Shown here one piece after another: positions 36,341 through 46,834 of a DNA stretch of 64,000 nt; position 1 is the first letter of the stretch; the number at the start of each line of letters is the position of its first letter. Made by a program: the position numbers and the translations under genes. Origin of the DNA: Lichina pygmaea (taxonomy: Eukaryota > Ascomycota > Lichinomycetes > Lichinales > Lichinaceae); assembly GCA_963422465.1 (NCBI GenBank), contig OY730172.1, forward strand, positions 1,674,001 to 1,738,000. Direction: 5' to 3'. The notes under the pieces were generated by a model. It searched no databases and was not told the origin of the DNA. It was given only the letters and a program-made list of their open reading frames with translations.

Positions 36341-36784
36341 TTAGGAAGTGGGAATCTGCGGAGGTTGGCTGATATGATGGTGGCCGATCGGGCGTCGGAG
36401 ATCCGCTAACCGGCACATCGGCTTTGCGAAGAGCCGGCAGCGGGTTGGAGATCCACATATAGAATGTGGCTTGATACGGAGGCTTTTCTCTGTTGGTGGG
36501 GGTGGTGCAGCGCCAAGTGTCATCATGTGGATGACTCAGCGAGGCTACCATGACGCTACTTGTAGAGATTGGATGGCTCAGACCGACCCTGCGAGCCTCG
36601 TAAGACGACAATCGATTCGTGTGGTGAGCTAACGGGCACAGGAGCTATCCTCGAGTGTATTCTCATGGTCTGCGGTGATGGTTTCAAGTTTCCATCGGGA
36701 CCAGCATTCGAGAGATGCAGCGGGGCGCAAAGCAGACATGGATCGAAGCTTAGTAACACTGTGAATGGCCCTCTTGTACCAGTA
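36341..36784. other. Intergenic, DPH7 to RPN12
   Basis: 444 bp between two minus-strand genes. Nothing recognised beyond the expected DPH7 promoter and RPN12 3' UTR. Confidence 0.6.
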
Positions 36785-37721
36785 TCATACAATGGTTTCC
36801 AGCTCTCGAGCGTAGCCCAGAGTGTTCTCGATGACCTGCCCACTCGCGAGCAGAATCTCCTTCTCGGAGCCGAACCCCCGGCTCTGCGACGGGAAGTGTA
36901 TCCGGCCGTCACGGACGGTCCAGCCGCGGCTCTGGGCAAATTCGATGACGCTGCCTTCGCTCTCCAGAAACAGCAGGATCTTGGCGTTTGTGATCGGCAG
37001 CGACACGTATGCCCTCTCGCTGCACGACGCAATCTCCGAGCGGATGGTGCCGATGAGGACCTACAACGACGTGGCCTGTCAGCATCCCGTCCCTGACATC
37101 TGCCGATCGAGGAAAGCACGGAGAGCTCAAAGACAGGGCGGCACTCACATCCGAGAAGATGCCGTACTCCTCGCTGGGGACCTTCTCGCTCTTGGTTCCG
37201 CTCCAGACGCGGTCGTAGCTCCCCTCCATCAGCCACTGCTCCAGCTTGATGGGATACTGGATGAAAGCGTCGATCTCGATGCCGTGTGCGCCGTTCTTCA
37301 TCTGCTGGCCGTCCTTGGTGGGTGCGACGGCCAGCTCCAGACTCTCAAGGACGGTGTGAAAGCCGGCGTAGTCGCCCTGGCTTAGCAGCAGTAAGAGGTA
37401 TAGCCCCGTGACTTTACTTCGATGACTCCACTCGGGCGACAGCTGAGCCGGCGTGAGGTCGTAAAAGGGCTGCAGTTGAGAGTAGTACCGAGTGAAGCCG
37501 TCGTGGTCGTGCCGTCGGATCGACATGAGCGCTGCCAGCTCCAAGATCTCGCGCGCCAGGATCAGCGTCGACTGAGGCACATCTCGCGAGGGCACCAAGG
37601 CGTTCAGCGACAGCAGCGCTAGTTTTGCGCGGTTGACATGTTCGAGCGTGGCCTCGTAGTCCCTGGCGTTGAGACTCTGCTGTGTCTGGTGCAGCAGCGA
37701 TTGTAACTCTCGCTCGGACAT
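36785..37721 (-). CDS. RPN12: 26S proteasome regulatory subunit Rpn12
   Basis: PCI-domain subunit of the 19S lid. Exons are 37721-37149 and 37060-36785, giving 282 residues. The start MSERELQSLLHQTQQSLNAR is the family N-terminus, so 37721 is preferred over an in-frame ATG at 37973 that would add 84 low-complexity Arg/Ala/Pro residues. DLTPAQLSPEWSHRSKVTGL and LLLLLSQGDYAGFHTVLESL are in the helical repeat part. SEEYGIFSDVLIGTIRSEIA crosses the junction. The PCI winged helix is seen in SLPITNAKILLFLESE, and the C-terminus ends NTLGYARELETIV. Confidence 0.93.
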
Positions 37722-38449
37722 GCTGAGGCCGGGAAGAGGGCCGAAAGTCGCAGTGGCAGGATCACGGAGACGTCGGGTGTCGAGAGGGGAATCTTGGGTG
37801 CTTTTGGCTGTGCTCGTGGGGACTGTGTTGATGGCAGGCAAGCTGTTCTGGCTTCGCTGTCGTCGGGCTAGAGCTCGAAGCACGGCGCGGAAAATGGATG
37901 GCGCGTCTGGCGCGTCTGGCGCTTCTCGGTTGGCGCCCGGCAACTTCCGTGGCGCGCTCCACAGTGAGCCCATCAACGCCGTCCTTCATCGTCACTGCGA
38001 TGAGTGGGAAACCAAGATTTTACAACGCGCCAGGATGCACAGGGTTATATACAAGGGTCGCTGGACTCTACAACTAGATGTTCGGTCCAGATGGATCTGC
38101 ACAACGGCCCTCGTGTGCTTGTCACGCGCAGCTTACCTGCTGGCAGACGACAGTGTCGGCTGTCTGGTCACGTGGCCGTCATCCATCAAAGGTCAAAAAA
38201 ACATGTTGATATCGTGGAGGATCGAACCCAGAACTAGTGTACAATACGCCTTCATACCCATCCGGGGATCCCAAATCACAAAAATTACAGACTTGTGTCT
38301 GCTAAACTCTCCCGATCAGAAGGCCCCCAGTGCAAGCAACCTGGGATATTATCTTTTTCAAGGGCCCCTGTATGTTTGGAGTTTGGCCAGACCCCATATT
38401 TCCACACCTTCAATGTTATCATTGAGGTGGGTGCGGGCGGCACCGAGCG

Positions 38450-38516
38450 GAGAGTCATCCCCCCCCATGGTTGGTAGAAGTGGAGGGGAGGTCGACGGAG
38501 GAGGGGGATGACTCTC
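38450..38516. repeat. Inverted repeat, 14-bp arms
   Basis: Arms GAGAGTCATCCCCC (38450-38463) and GGGGGATGACTCTC (38503-38516) are perfectly complementary around a 39-bp loop. Such a pair could mark a small transposon end. Confidence 0.7.
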
Positions 38517-38777
38517 TTTACTGGGATATATCGGAGAAGATCAAGTCTTTCTCCAACTAGGCCACAAGGGCCTTTTCTGTTCGTCCCACGCTCTTGAAAT
38601 AGTTTTGGGGGGGAAGAATATATATCTATGTTATTGCGATTGGAGAGACGGAAGTGACAGCGAAAGATCATTATCACATGCTTCTGAAAGTTGGTCGGCT
38701 GGCAGCTTGGTCATGTGATATGTTTACGTAAGACGCTACGTGTTGAGAAAGGGGCCGACCCCACCCATCCATCCAAG

Positions 38778-39010
38778 GTACGGAGCGTACGTATGTAGTC
38801 GTACATAACATACGTAACTACGTCCAGTACGTTACGTAACAGCACACCTCAACAGTACCAACGTACGTATGTACATACGTACGCTCCGTACCCATACGTA
38901 CATTCGAAAGGACATGAGGTCTGTGAGTAGGTACCTTATGGTCTCTGTACGTACGTACGGAGTACAGGAGTACTCGTTGCGTGCATACGAGGTACGCACG
39001 TACGAGTATG
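38778..39010. repeat. Dense GTACGTAC cluster
   Basis: At least a dozen CGTACGTA, ACGTACGG and TACGTAAC units on both strands within about 230 bp. It is the densest cluster in the window. Confidence 0.7.
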
Positions 39011-39456
39011 AGAACAAAGCCGAGAAGCGGAAGCTACATGACCTTCGCAACAGACTTTTGCTATGCCAATTTCTTGCCAGACATCCTCACTTACAGCACG
39101 CTGGGAAACCATCAGTACGAGTACTGGCCCTCTACGTATGTACAAAGTGTAGACAGACGTACGTACGTACCCTTGTACAATATGTTTCGGCGCTGAGCTA
39201 CCAAGCCCCAAGAGAATCAGCATGCTTGCTTACGAGGTTGATACGCAGAAATCTGACGACGTAGAAAAGTGCTTCGTACAGGACCCTCAACTACAGAAGA
39301 GTCCTCGTCACTTTTTGCAGCATCCAGCACTGCTGTGGGACTGGCGGGGAGACAGGTGACGACTACAAAAGTTTCCCACTCATGTCGAGTACTCGCTGGT
39401 CCGACTATCAGACTTTTGTGGCCGGACCTCGTGCGTTGTACGAGGTGTTTTTTTAT

Positions 39457-39950
39457 CGGACAATTAATGCGATGCCCCCCCTCTATGCAACGTTTGCCCC
39501 CCTTCGTACTTCCATGCCCCCCTCGCCTGCTGGTACGTACCTCAGTACATGCCCTACACCCAGCTGAGCCACCAAAACCTAAGTACTTTCAAAAGTCGAC
39601 CAGGATTCAGGTGTCATAAGTCTTGGGGGCATCACACAGCACACATTTCTCAGTCGGATTTTTTTCCTAGTCATACCCCGGTGTCCGAGTCTACGTTTCT
39701 GTAGTCAGACCTTTATTTTGATGCCGTCTATGGCATTTTTGTGGGTGTGGAGACTCCGTCGGCTGCTTAGAGTCAAGCGGTCGGGGCATGAGACTTGTCA
39801 ATAGTTCTGGAGTACTTACACTCTCCTCGGGATCTTCGCAAATTTCAAGGTACTAAGATACGTACCTCTAAGCGAGGGGGGCATGGAAGTACGAAGGGGG
39901 GCATGGTAAGCAAAAAGTTGCATAGAGGGGGGCCTCGCATTAATTGTCTG
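39457..39950. mobile_element. MITE with long TIRs and 9-bp target duplication (Mutator-like)
   Basis: A 494-bp element bounded by a perfect 9-bp direct repeat TTTTTTTAT (39448-39456 and 39951-39959). Its ends are inverted copies of each other for about 100 bp: the left starts C(G)GACAATTAATGCGA at 39457 and the right, read inward, starts CAGACAATTAATGCGA from 39950. Shared inner blocks include CTCTATGCAAC, CGTACTTCCATGCCCCCCTC and GGTACGTA. An indel of about 8-10 bp separates the arms. The centre of roughly 290 bp has no coding capacity. The 9-bp duplication and 100-bp TIRs are diagnostic of Mutator-like elements, such as Hop in Fusarium. Confidence 0.85.
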
Positions 39951-39959
39951 TTTTTTTAT

Positions 39960-41409
39960 AGCGGAAATGATGTTACGTGTACTCCGTACGTAAGGTACTT
40001 CCGTACGGAGTACGGAACGTACGAACGTACGTATTCAAGCCAAAGAGAACTTCAGAGCCGCATTGTCAAAACTCTTGAGACACCTAGATGCTTGCGCTTG
40101 TCCAACTCAGAACTCTGCGTGCCCCCTGTTGGCATCAATGACTGCCTGGCAACAGGACACTCATCTCGAGTCATTTGCTGTCACTTTGAGGTTGCTGGTG
40201 CATCAAGGAAGTCAGGGACTAGATCGATGATGGCTGGCGCGCCTGGAAAGCGATCTGACCAGATTATTTTGATAATCTTGCAAGCCCTTTCAGCTTACTA
40301 AGCGTATACATGCAACCGCCATAAACCTTGTAGGCGTAGGTAAGCGTGCGCCAACGCTCGGATCATGGAAGTGCCGGTGTCATGTGTAAATGTAACGTAT
40401 GTACAAGGTACTTAGGTCCTCTGCACCTACGAGGCGGAGGGGCGTGAGGGGCTGAGAGGGAGCTGCCCAACTGGACCTTACAATAGCTGTACACAGCTTT
40501 ATTTTTAACCCCCCAAAGGATGAGCTAAGAAACGTGCAGTGCACCAAAACATCAGACGGAGATGCCGAGATATAAGGACCAGGACAAGGGTCGTCTGGGA
40601 CTGGGTTGACAGGGACCAGGCATCTCGACGCGGATTACGACGGCGCGCATACCAGTACCCATACGTACGAATGTACGTCTGCTCCTAAGCGAGACAGAAA
40701 GATACGAGTAGAAGCGGATCACGCCAACAGCCCTATCATACCGTACCGTGCCCGGACCGAAACGAACCGACGAGCGCCGATGAGATCAACGTCCGCAGCA
40801 GAAGCAAAGGTTCTTTGTCTACGTACGACGTACCTGCTCGTCTGAGACGCGGCCGCGCAACTATCGTGCTACGGGAAGCTCCAGCCAGAAGCTCTGGAAG
40901 GAGCTGGCTGGTACGCGCCTCAGTGGCTCAATCGGCCTCGGATCGCCTCCAGTTTCGTGCATCTGGGCGCGGCCTCGGGCGGATTCGTTGGACTCCTTCA
41001 CGGGCCATCAGCAAGGTTTTGCATCGTCTGACCCGCGAACGGCTGAACGGACATACACAAATTCTTGACGGGAGGAGGAACGACAACGGCCGGGGTCGGT
41101 GCTACGGGCTTGCCCGGCGCTACCATATATCACCCTGTCGCCGCCGTCAGGAGCTGGCCAGCTCCGTAAGCGACTGCGGCACGTTCTGGACATGGTTGAA
41201 TGGAGCCAACGTGGCAGAGGGACCGGAGATTCGCCATCAGCGAAGCATCTTGTCGTGCGCCAGGTATGCTCCACCGCTTGTGCTGCCCTGCCAAGCACGC
41301 CAGGGTGCCGAGATGCGCGTCCCGGATCGGATGCTGCAGCATGGTCCGACGGGCTTGATGCTTACCGGTACTCTTTCGTGTAACCTTAGCCGAAGCCGAA
41401 TCCGGAACG
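39960..41409. other. Intergenic, MITE to SKT5
   Basis: About 1.45 kb with GTACGTAC tracts (39975-40035 and elsewhere). A 250-codon open frame at 40815-41570 has no recognised domain and overlaps the SKT5 first exon in another frame, so it is not called. Confidence 0.55.
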
Positions 41410-44158
41410 ATGAACCCCCAGCAAAGTCGGCCTCAGTTGGGCGCGACCTTCACGCCCGGCGGGTTGGACGACTTCTACATGCCGGAGGTGATCTCGCCGT
41501 CCCCTCAACGGTGAGTGCTGATGGCCCTCTTGAGCTGGCTCGAACGTCTATCGTGGGGGAGACGGCCTGACGATGGCGAGCAGGGTCATGCCCGAGGTTC
41601 CCGTCAACATCCAGGACAACCTGGCCGAGATTGAGGATCGAGCAGCGGGGATGGGCCACCCGCAGGAGTCACGCTCGACGAGGAATCGCTTTCCCGGCCG
41701 CGGCGACTCGCTCGCCTTGGCCGGCCCGGCCCCTCCTCCTGCCCACCAGGGCCAGCATGAGGTGCACGAGCTGGATTCCGGTGCGGGGTCGGTGAACCCC
41801 TACGAGGAGGCGCCCCCGGTGCCGGGGAGCTATCCGCAGAACGAGCCGCCGCATCCGCCGCCCTACGTCCAGGATTCGACCCCCAACTTCTCCCCGTTCC
41901 CGCAACTGCGCAACCCCCCTCCGAACGTGCCCCCTTCGGACGAGGAGAAGGAGATGACGCTGGAGCGGTCGCGCGCTCAGGTGCTCGAGTCGGACGACCC
42001 CGAGATGCAGCTGGCCTGGGCCCAGGACGCGCTGGCCTACGTCGAGGTCGCCATCCAACACGAGGCCCGGCTGGCCGAACACCGGCCCGGCAGGCCGCAG
42101 ACGCCGCAGGTCGAGCACCAGCTGCGGATCGACGCCGTCGGCATCGTCTCCTTCTTGGCCGAGCAGCGCCACCCCAAGGCCGACTTCATGCGCGGCATGT
42201 GGCTCGAGTTCGGCAAGTTCGGGCTCCGGGTCGACAAGAAGGAGGCCTACCGCTGCTACGTCCGCGCGGCCGAGAGGGGGTACGCGAGGGCCGAGTACCG
42301 CATCGGCATGCAGTACGAGAGCTCGAACGACCCGACCAAGGCGATCCGGCACTACCTCCGCGGCGTCGACATGGCCGACTCGGCCTCGAACTACCGGCTC
42401 GGCATGATGGTGCTGCTGGGCCAGCACGGCCAGACGCAGGACTACGCCGGCGGGCTCGAGCACATCAAGTTCGCCGCCGACACGGCGGACGAGAACGCGC
42501 CGCAGGGCGCCTACGTGTACGGCATGCTGTTGGCGCGCGAGCTCGAGAACATCGCCATCCCGGCCGCCTACCTCCGCCAGGACCCGCACGAGGCCCGCGT
42601 CTACATCGAGAAGGCGGCCTACCTCGGCTTCGCCAAGGCCCAGGTGAAGATGGGGGCCGCGTACGAGCTCTGCCAGCTCGGCTGCGACTTCAACCCGGCC
42701 CTGTCGCTGCACTACAACGCCCTGGCGGCGCGCCAGGGCGAGGCCGCGGCCGAGATGGCCGTGAGCAAGTGGTTCCTCTGCGGCTTCGACGGCGTCTTCG
42801 AGAAGAACGAGGAGCTCGCCTTCGTCTTCGCCGAGCGCGCCGCCCGCGCCGGCCTGCCGACGGCCGAGTTCGCCATGGGCTACTTCTACGAGATTGGCGT
42901 CTACGTCGGCGCCAGCGTCGAGGACGCCAAGGGCTGGTATCAGAAGGCGGCCGCGCACGGCAACGGCGACGCCGTCGGCCGGATCGAGGGCATCTCCCGG
43001 TCCAAGACGCTGTCGAAGCGCGACCACGAGCACGTCGCCATCCAACGCATCCGGTCGCAGTACGGCTCTCAGCGGGGCAAGCGGCCGACGCGATTCCGGA
43101 CCCCTGCGGAACCGATGCCCAGCATCCCCGACGCTCACCTGCAAATGCCGGAACCTGGACCCGCACCCGGACGCGGACGCGGACCCAGACCTGGCCTCGG
43201 CCCCGGCCCCGGCCCCGGCCGTACGAGCACGGCCTCGTCCGTTCGTCCTCGCCTGCAGACGTCGGCGATGCCCCCGAGGGCCCAGTCGGCCATGGGAGCG
43301 CCCTACCCGCTCGAGGACGGTCCCCCCCGCCACGGCCAGCACCGGCCTGGAACGGCGACGGGCTACGTCGGCTCGCAGGCCCGCGCGAGCTCGGCCATGG
43401 GCAACGCGCCCTACGTGCGTCCGGCGACGGCGGCCGTCCCCGGCGCCTCCCCCGACAGCGCCACCTCACCGCACGGCCGACCCTTCGCGGCCGGTCCCGA
43501 CCACCAGCCACCGACGAACCTCGACGCCATGAGCATCTCGGATCGCCCCCGGCGAGGGTCGACGAACGTGCAGGCCGGCCCGTACCCGGGACGTCCGACC
43601 TCGGCCATGGACACACCACGCATCGGCCCGAACGACAAGCCGCTACCTCGTCTCGACATCGGTTTCTCGGCCCCGGCAGATCCCAACGTCGGCCATCGGA
43701 ACCGTCTGCAGAAGCAACCACCGTCGGCCAGCAGGCCACCACAACAGCAGCCGGAGGCGTATCCCGGCGTACCTTCGTCGCCACAGCAGCACTCGACGCG
43801 GCCTCCGACAGCACGTCCCACGAGCTCGCAGTCCCTGGGTGCACCCGCCGTCAGCACCCGTCCATCCAGAACACGGACAACGTCGACGGATATGCCGAGT
43901 GTGCAGGAAGAGAATCAAAGGGCACCGTCGACGCCGCCGCTGCCGCCGCCGCAGCATCAGCAGCACCAGCAGCATCAGCAGCAGCTACATCCCGATGCCG
44001 TGGCACCTCGCCCCGTCGGCGGCAAGGGCCCGAAGACGTTCGACGAGATGGGGGTGCCGCAGGCTCCCAAGGAAAGCGAATGCGTAAGTTCTCGACTCGA
44101 GCTTGGTCCTCTGACGACAGACGTTGGCGCTGACCGAACGTCGCAGGTGGTGATGTGA
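41410..44158 (+). CDS. SKT5: Sel1-repeat chitin synthase activator (Skt5/Chs4 family)
   Basis: Activator and anchor of chitin synthase III at sites of polarised growth. Exons are 41410-41510, 41584-44083 and 44147-44158, giving 870 residues. The N-terminal 150 residues are Pro-rich and disordered. Sel1-like repeats span roughly residues 190-510, seen as FMRGMWLEFGKFGLRVDKKE, CYVRAAERGYARAEYRIGMQ, YIEKAAYLGFAKAQVKMGAA and AERAARAGLPTAEFAMGYF. The C-terminal third is Pro/Ser/Gln-rich. The last intron (63 bp) joins a Cys codon to GTG GTG ATG TGA, so the protein ends CVVM, a CaaX farnesylation box like the CVIM of yeast Skt5. If the intron is kept the frame stays open but the CaaX is lost. Confidence 0.9.
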
Positions 44159-44801
44159 TCTATGCCGCCTACCGGGGCGCCCTATTCCTTCTTCCCTCGG
44201 AGGGGTCAGAAGGGATTCCTCCGCATTGTTTCTCGAGGATCTATGCGATATCCTGTCTCTAGGAGAGAGCGAATGACGATGCGTTTGAATAGACAGAAGC
44301 TCGTCGACCTCTCCTGGTCATGTCCGACTTTTTTTGGTTTTTTCTGTTCTGTTCTGCGTTTGCCCTTCCATAAACCGTGTTCTCCGGCATGGCAGGGCGA
44401 TATCACGTGCCTGACTCGACCGAGACAGCCCCTCCCCCTCCTTTCCGCGTATCACGGCTTTGATTTCGTGTCTTGAATACACTCCCCTGGCGTTTCCCAC
44501 CCCATCGGTCATGCATGTAAGAGTCTCACACGGAAAACGATTCATCTTTGACCGCTGACATATCCCCGGCTGTCCCTGCTCATCTGACGATACCACGCAT
44601 TTCAACTGGTGATATCACCACGTCGACCACGCTACAGAACATCCCCAAATTCTTGTTGACGGCAAGCCAGTCAGTCGGTAGTCTAGGTGTAGATCGCTAC
44701 ATCTTCCATCGCCATCAGACAGCCCACACGATCAATTGACGCACTCTTCATTCTCAAGCTCGGCGGGTCTTGCCATATCCATCCACCTCCCATCGCCAGC
44801 C
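44159..44801. other. Intergenic, SKT5 to HOP2
   Basis: 643 bp with no recognised gene or repeat. It holds the SKT5 3' UTR and presumably the HOP2 promoter. Confidence 0.6.
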
Positions 44802-46138
44802 ATGCCTCGTGCCGATAAGCCAGAGAAGACGGAGAAGCCCTCGGCCGACAAAGGTCTGGTGTCTTCCCGCCGAGCCCTCAGCGACGGCCAATACCCGCTG
44901 GCAGTCGTACTTACGACGTGGTGATAGCGGCGGATATGATCTTGCAGTATCTCCGTAAGCTTGTCCTTTTGCCGAGAGAACCACGTCGGAGTTTCTTCCA
45001 CTAGGACCGTACCGTTCGTCTCGGGGAGGCTAATGCCGCAGCCAGGAAAGCAGAAGTCGGTTCCATCTGTGGACGGGCATTGAATCGAGGGGAGCTAATC
45101 CGGGCTTTGGATCGACGTGCAGTCGACCGTACTCGGTGAGTCGTGGCAAGTTCGATTCAGCGGTCGAGGACGTCCGGTACTGACAGAGTACCTCGGAAGG
45201 CAACTGATATCTCGTCGAACCTGCACAACAAGGTCACGAAGAGTGCGAAGGCCCCCTTCCACGTATCCCATGTATGCCCTCTCCGGCTGACGGGCTCCAG
45301 CGGCCACCGCAAAGACGCTCAAGGAACTGCAAGAGCGAGGCTTGGTCCAGGGCAGGACACATGGTGGGCCTATCCCCCGTTGCTGGGATCCTGCCCTGGA
45401 AACATGCCTGCTATTATAGCACGAATAACGTCAAGCGTAGGGAAACAGGCCGTCTACCATGCCAACCAGGTACGGACTTATTACCTGCAACCCGTGACAC
45501 AAGTCTCATTCGCCTCCAAGCGTCCTGATGTACCGTTTTTCTGACGAGGATCTTTGACCCAAGGGTCCGGAAGACGCCGGCACGCCCGAACAGCTCGCCG
45601 TGCTAGACAGCGAGATTGAGGGTCTCAAGCGCGACACGGCAGCGGCGAAGGCCGACTACAAGGCCTTGGTGGCGACCTTGGCCACGCTGCAGACGACGTT
45701 GACGACGACGGACCTGCGCGAGTCCGTGCACGCGCTCGAGCTGAGCAAGAAAGAGTTGCTCGGCCGTCTGCTGCCGCTGCGCGTCGGCAACGTCAGTCCC
45801 GTGTCGCCGCTCGAGAAGGACGTGGTCGAGCAGGAGTGGAGAAAGGCTCGCAGGGACGCGTTCACGCGCAAGAAGATCTTTGACGATTTCTGGGGATTGC
45901 TTTACGATAACGCGCCGGATGGACTGGTCATGGAGGAGTTGGCGGTGAGTGCATCGCGTCTGGTCTCGACCGTGGTCAACCGTCCTTTGGCCTCCTCCTT
46001 CTCCTCTGAGGTATACGATGTTTAGGTTTGGGGGGAGGAGGGGGGCGGAGGGAGGACCCGTCGGAGAGACCGCCTTGTTCGTAGCTGACGAGTGTTGTGG
46101 TCTTGAAGGAACGGTTGGGCCTGGAATTCGACGCTTGA
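44802..46138 (+). CDS. HOP2: Meiotic homologous-pairing protein Hop2
   Basis: Partner of Mnd1, promoting strand exchange by Dmc1/Rad51 in meiosis. Eight exons were modelled: 44802-44853, 44928-44954, 45095-45135 (start tentative), 45200-45242, 45301-45363, 45441-45469, 45564-45944 and 46109-46138, giving about 221 residues. The winged-helix head is built from small exons: ADMILQYL, RPYS|ATDISSNLHNKVTK, TLKELQERGLVQGRTHG and KQAVYHANQ. A long coiled coil follows (LDSEIEGLKRDTAAAKADYK) with PVSPLEKDVVEQEWRKARRD and RKKIFDDFWGLLYDN. The last tiny exon gives ERLGLEFDA. Exon 3 adds residues not expected from the family, so its acceptor is the weak point. Confidence 0.85.
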
Positions 46139-46834
46139 CACTTGACGCTTGACGCTTGACGAGCTTGGACGGCTTTCCGTTCTCGCGGAGAACCCGAGGT
46201 CTCCTACACGAACCTCCGACGATTGCCATGTCCAAGGTGACAGCTGCGCTGCGATCATGCTATGCTACATATCTATACTCTGATCCTACAACACGCTGAA
46301 CGTGGAAGCAACAGCACTGACAGGACGATTGCTTTCTTCTTTCTTTTCTCGCGCTAGCCATAGCTTCCACCTTGCTTGCAGAGAATATCATCCCAGGTCT
46401 TTACCCGTCAAGAGGTAGTGCATCTATACCTACAAGGCTAACGGCACTCACAAAATTTCCTACCGTCTCTCAAAGCATGCCGGGAACCGGGAAAGATCTG
46501 TGCCCGTCATCTCCCGGTCAAGCCTGACTCGGCGTCTCGCTGCATGGGTGGCAAAGCACTGGCTAAGTTACGAGGCATCAATGATCTACGGATATTCTGC
46601 GAGAAAGGGGAGACTGTTGCTCCGTGACTATCGGTCAGGCCGTCACCTGCGCGTCTCCTCCGTACAGTCATTACGTACGTACGTACGGAGTACCGGTACC
46701 GTGCCTACCAAGTTAGTTAGAGACCTGCCCGTGCCTGCCGTGCCTGCTAAATCTAGGAGCCGCACAGATACGTAAACCACATCTCACAGTGGTCGTCAAC
46801 TCCACCTTCCTGTCCTCGGTATCATCCCTCAGCT
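46139..46834. other. Intergenic, HOP2 to PD-(D/E)XK gene
   Basis: A short repeat of ACGCTTGACACTTGACGCTTG lies at 46131-46160, and a GTACGTACGTACG tract near 46674-46690. No gene is recognised. Confidence 0.6.

Larger units (their letters stand above)
37722..39447. other. Intergenic, GTAC-rich, upstream of RPN12
   Basis: About 1.7 kb without a supported gene. It holds a 14-bp inverted repeat at 38450-38516 and a very dense GTACGTAC region at 38778-39010. A stretch near 38160-38240 gave a weak impression of a decayed polyprotein fragment that I could not support. Confidence 0.5.

Noticed and set aside
37722-37973. N-terminal extension of RPN12 from an upstream in-frame ATG
   Set aside because: The added residues are low-complexity and the family begins at MSERELQ; kept only as an alternative.
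38004-38237. Frame with a faint copia RNase H-like look (HQRSKKHVDIVED) and a GGATCGAAC resembling a tRNA B box
   Set aside because: The similarity is a few residues only, and the putative T arm does not pair, so neither a transposon fragment nor a tRNA is supported.
40815-41570. 251-codon plus-strand frame upstream of SKT5
   Set aside because: No domain, Arg/Ser-rich as expected of GC-rich DNA, and it overlaps the SKT5 first exon in another frame.
41669-43342. 557-codon minus-strand frame opposite SKT5
   Set aside because: Mirror of a GC-rich coding exon; composition (Arg/Gly/Leu/Val) reflects third-position bias. The Sel1 repeats on plus are decisive.
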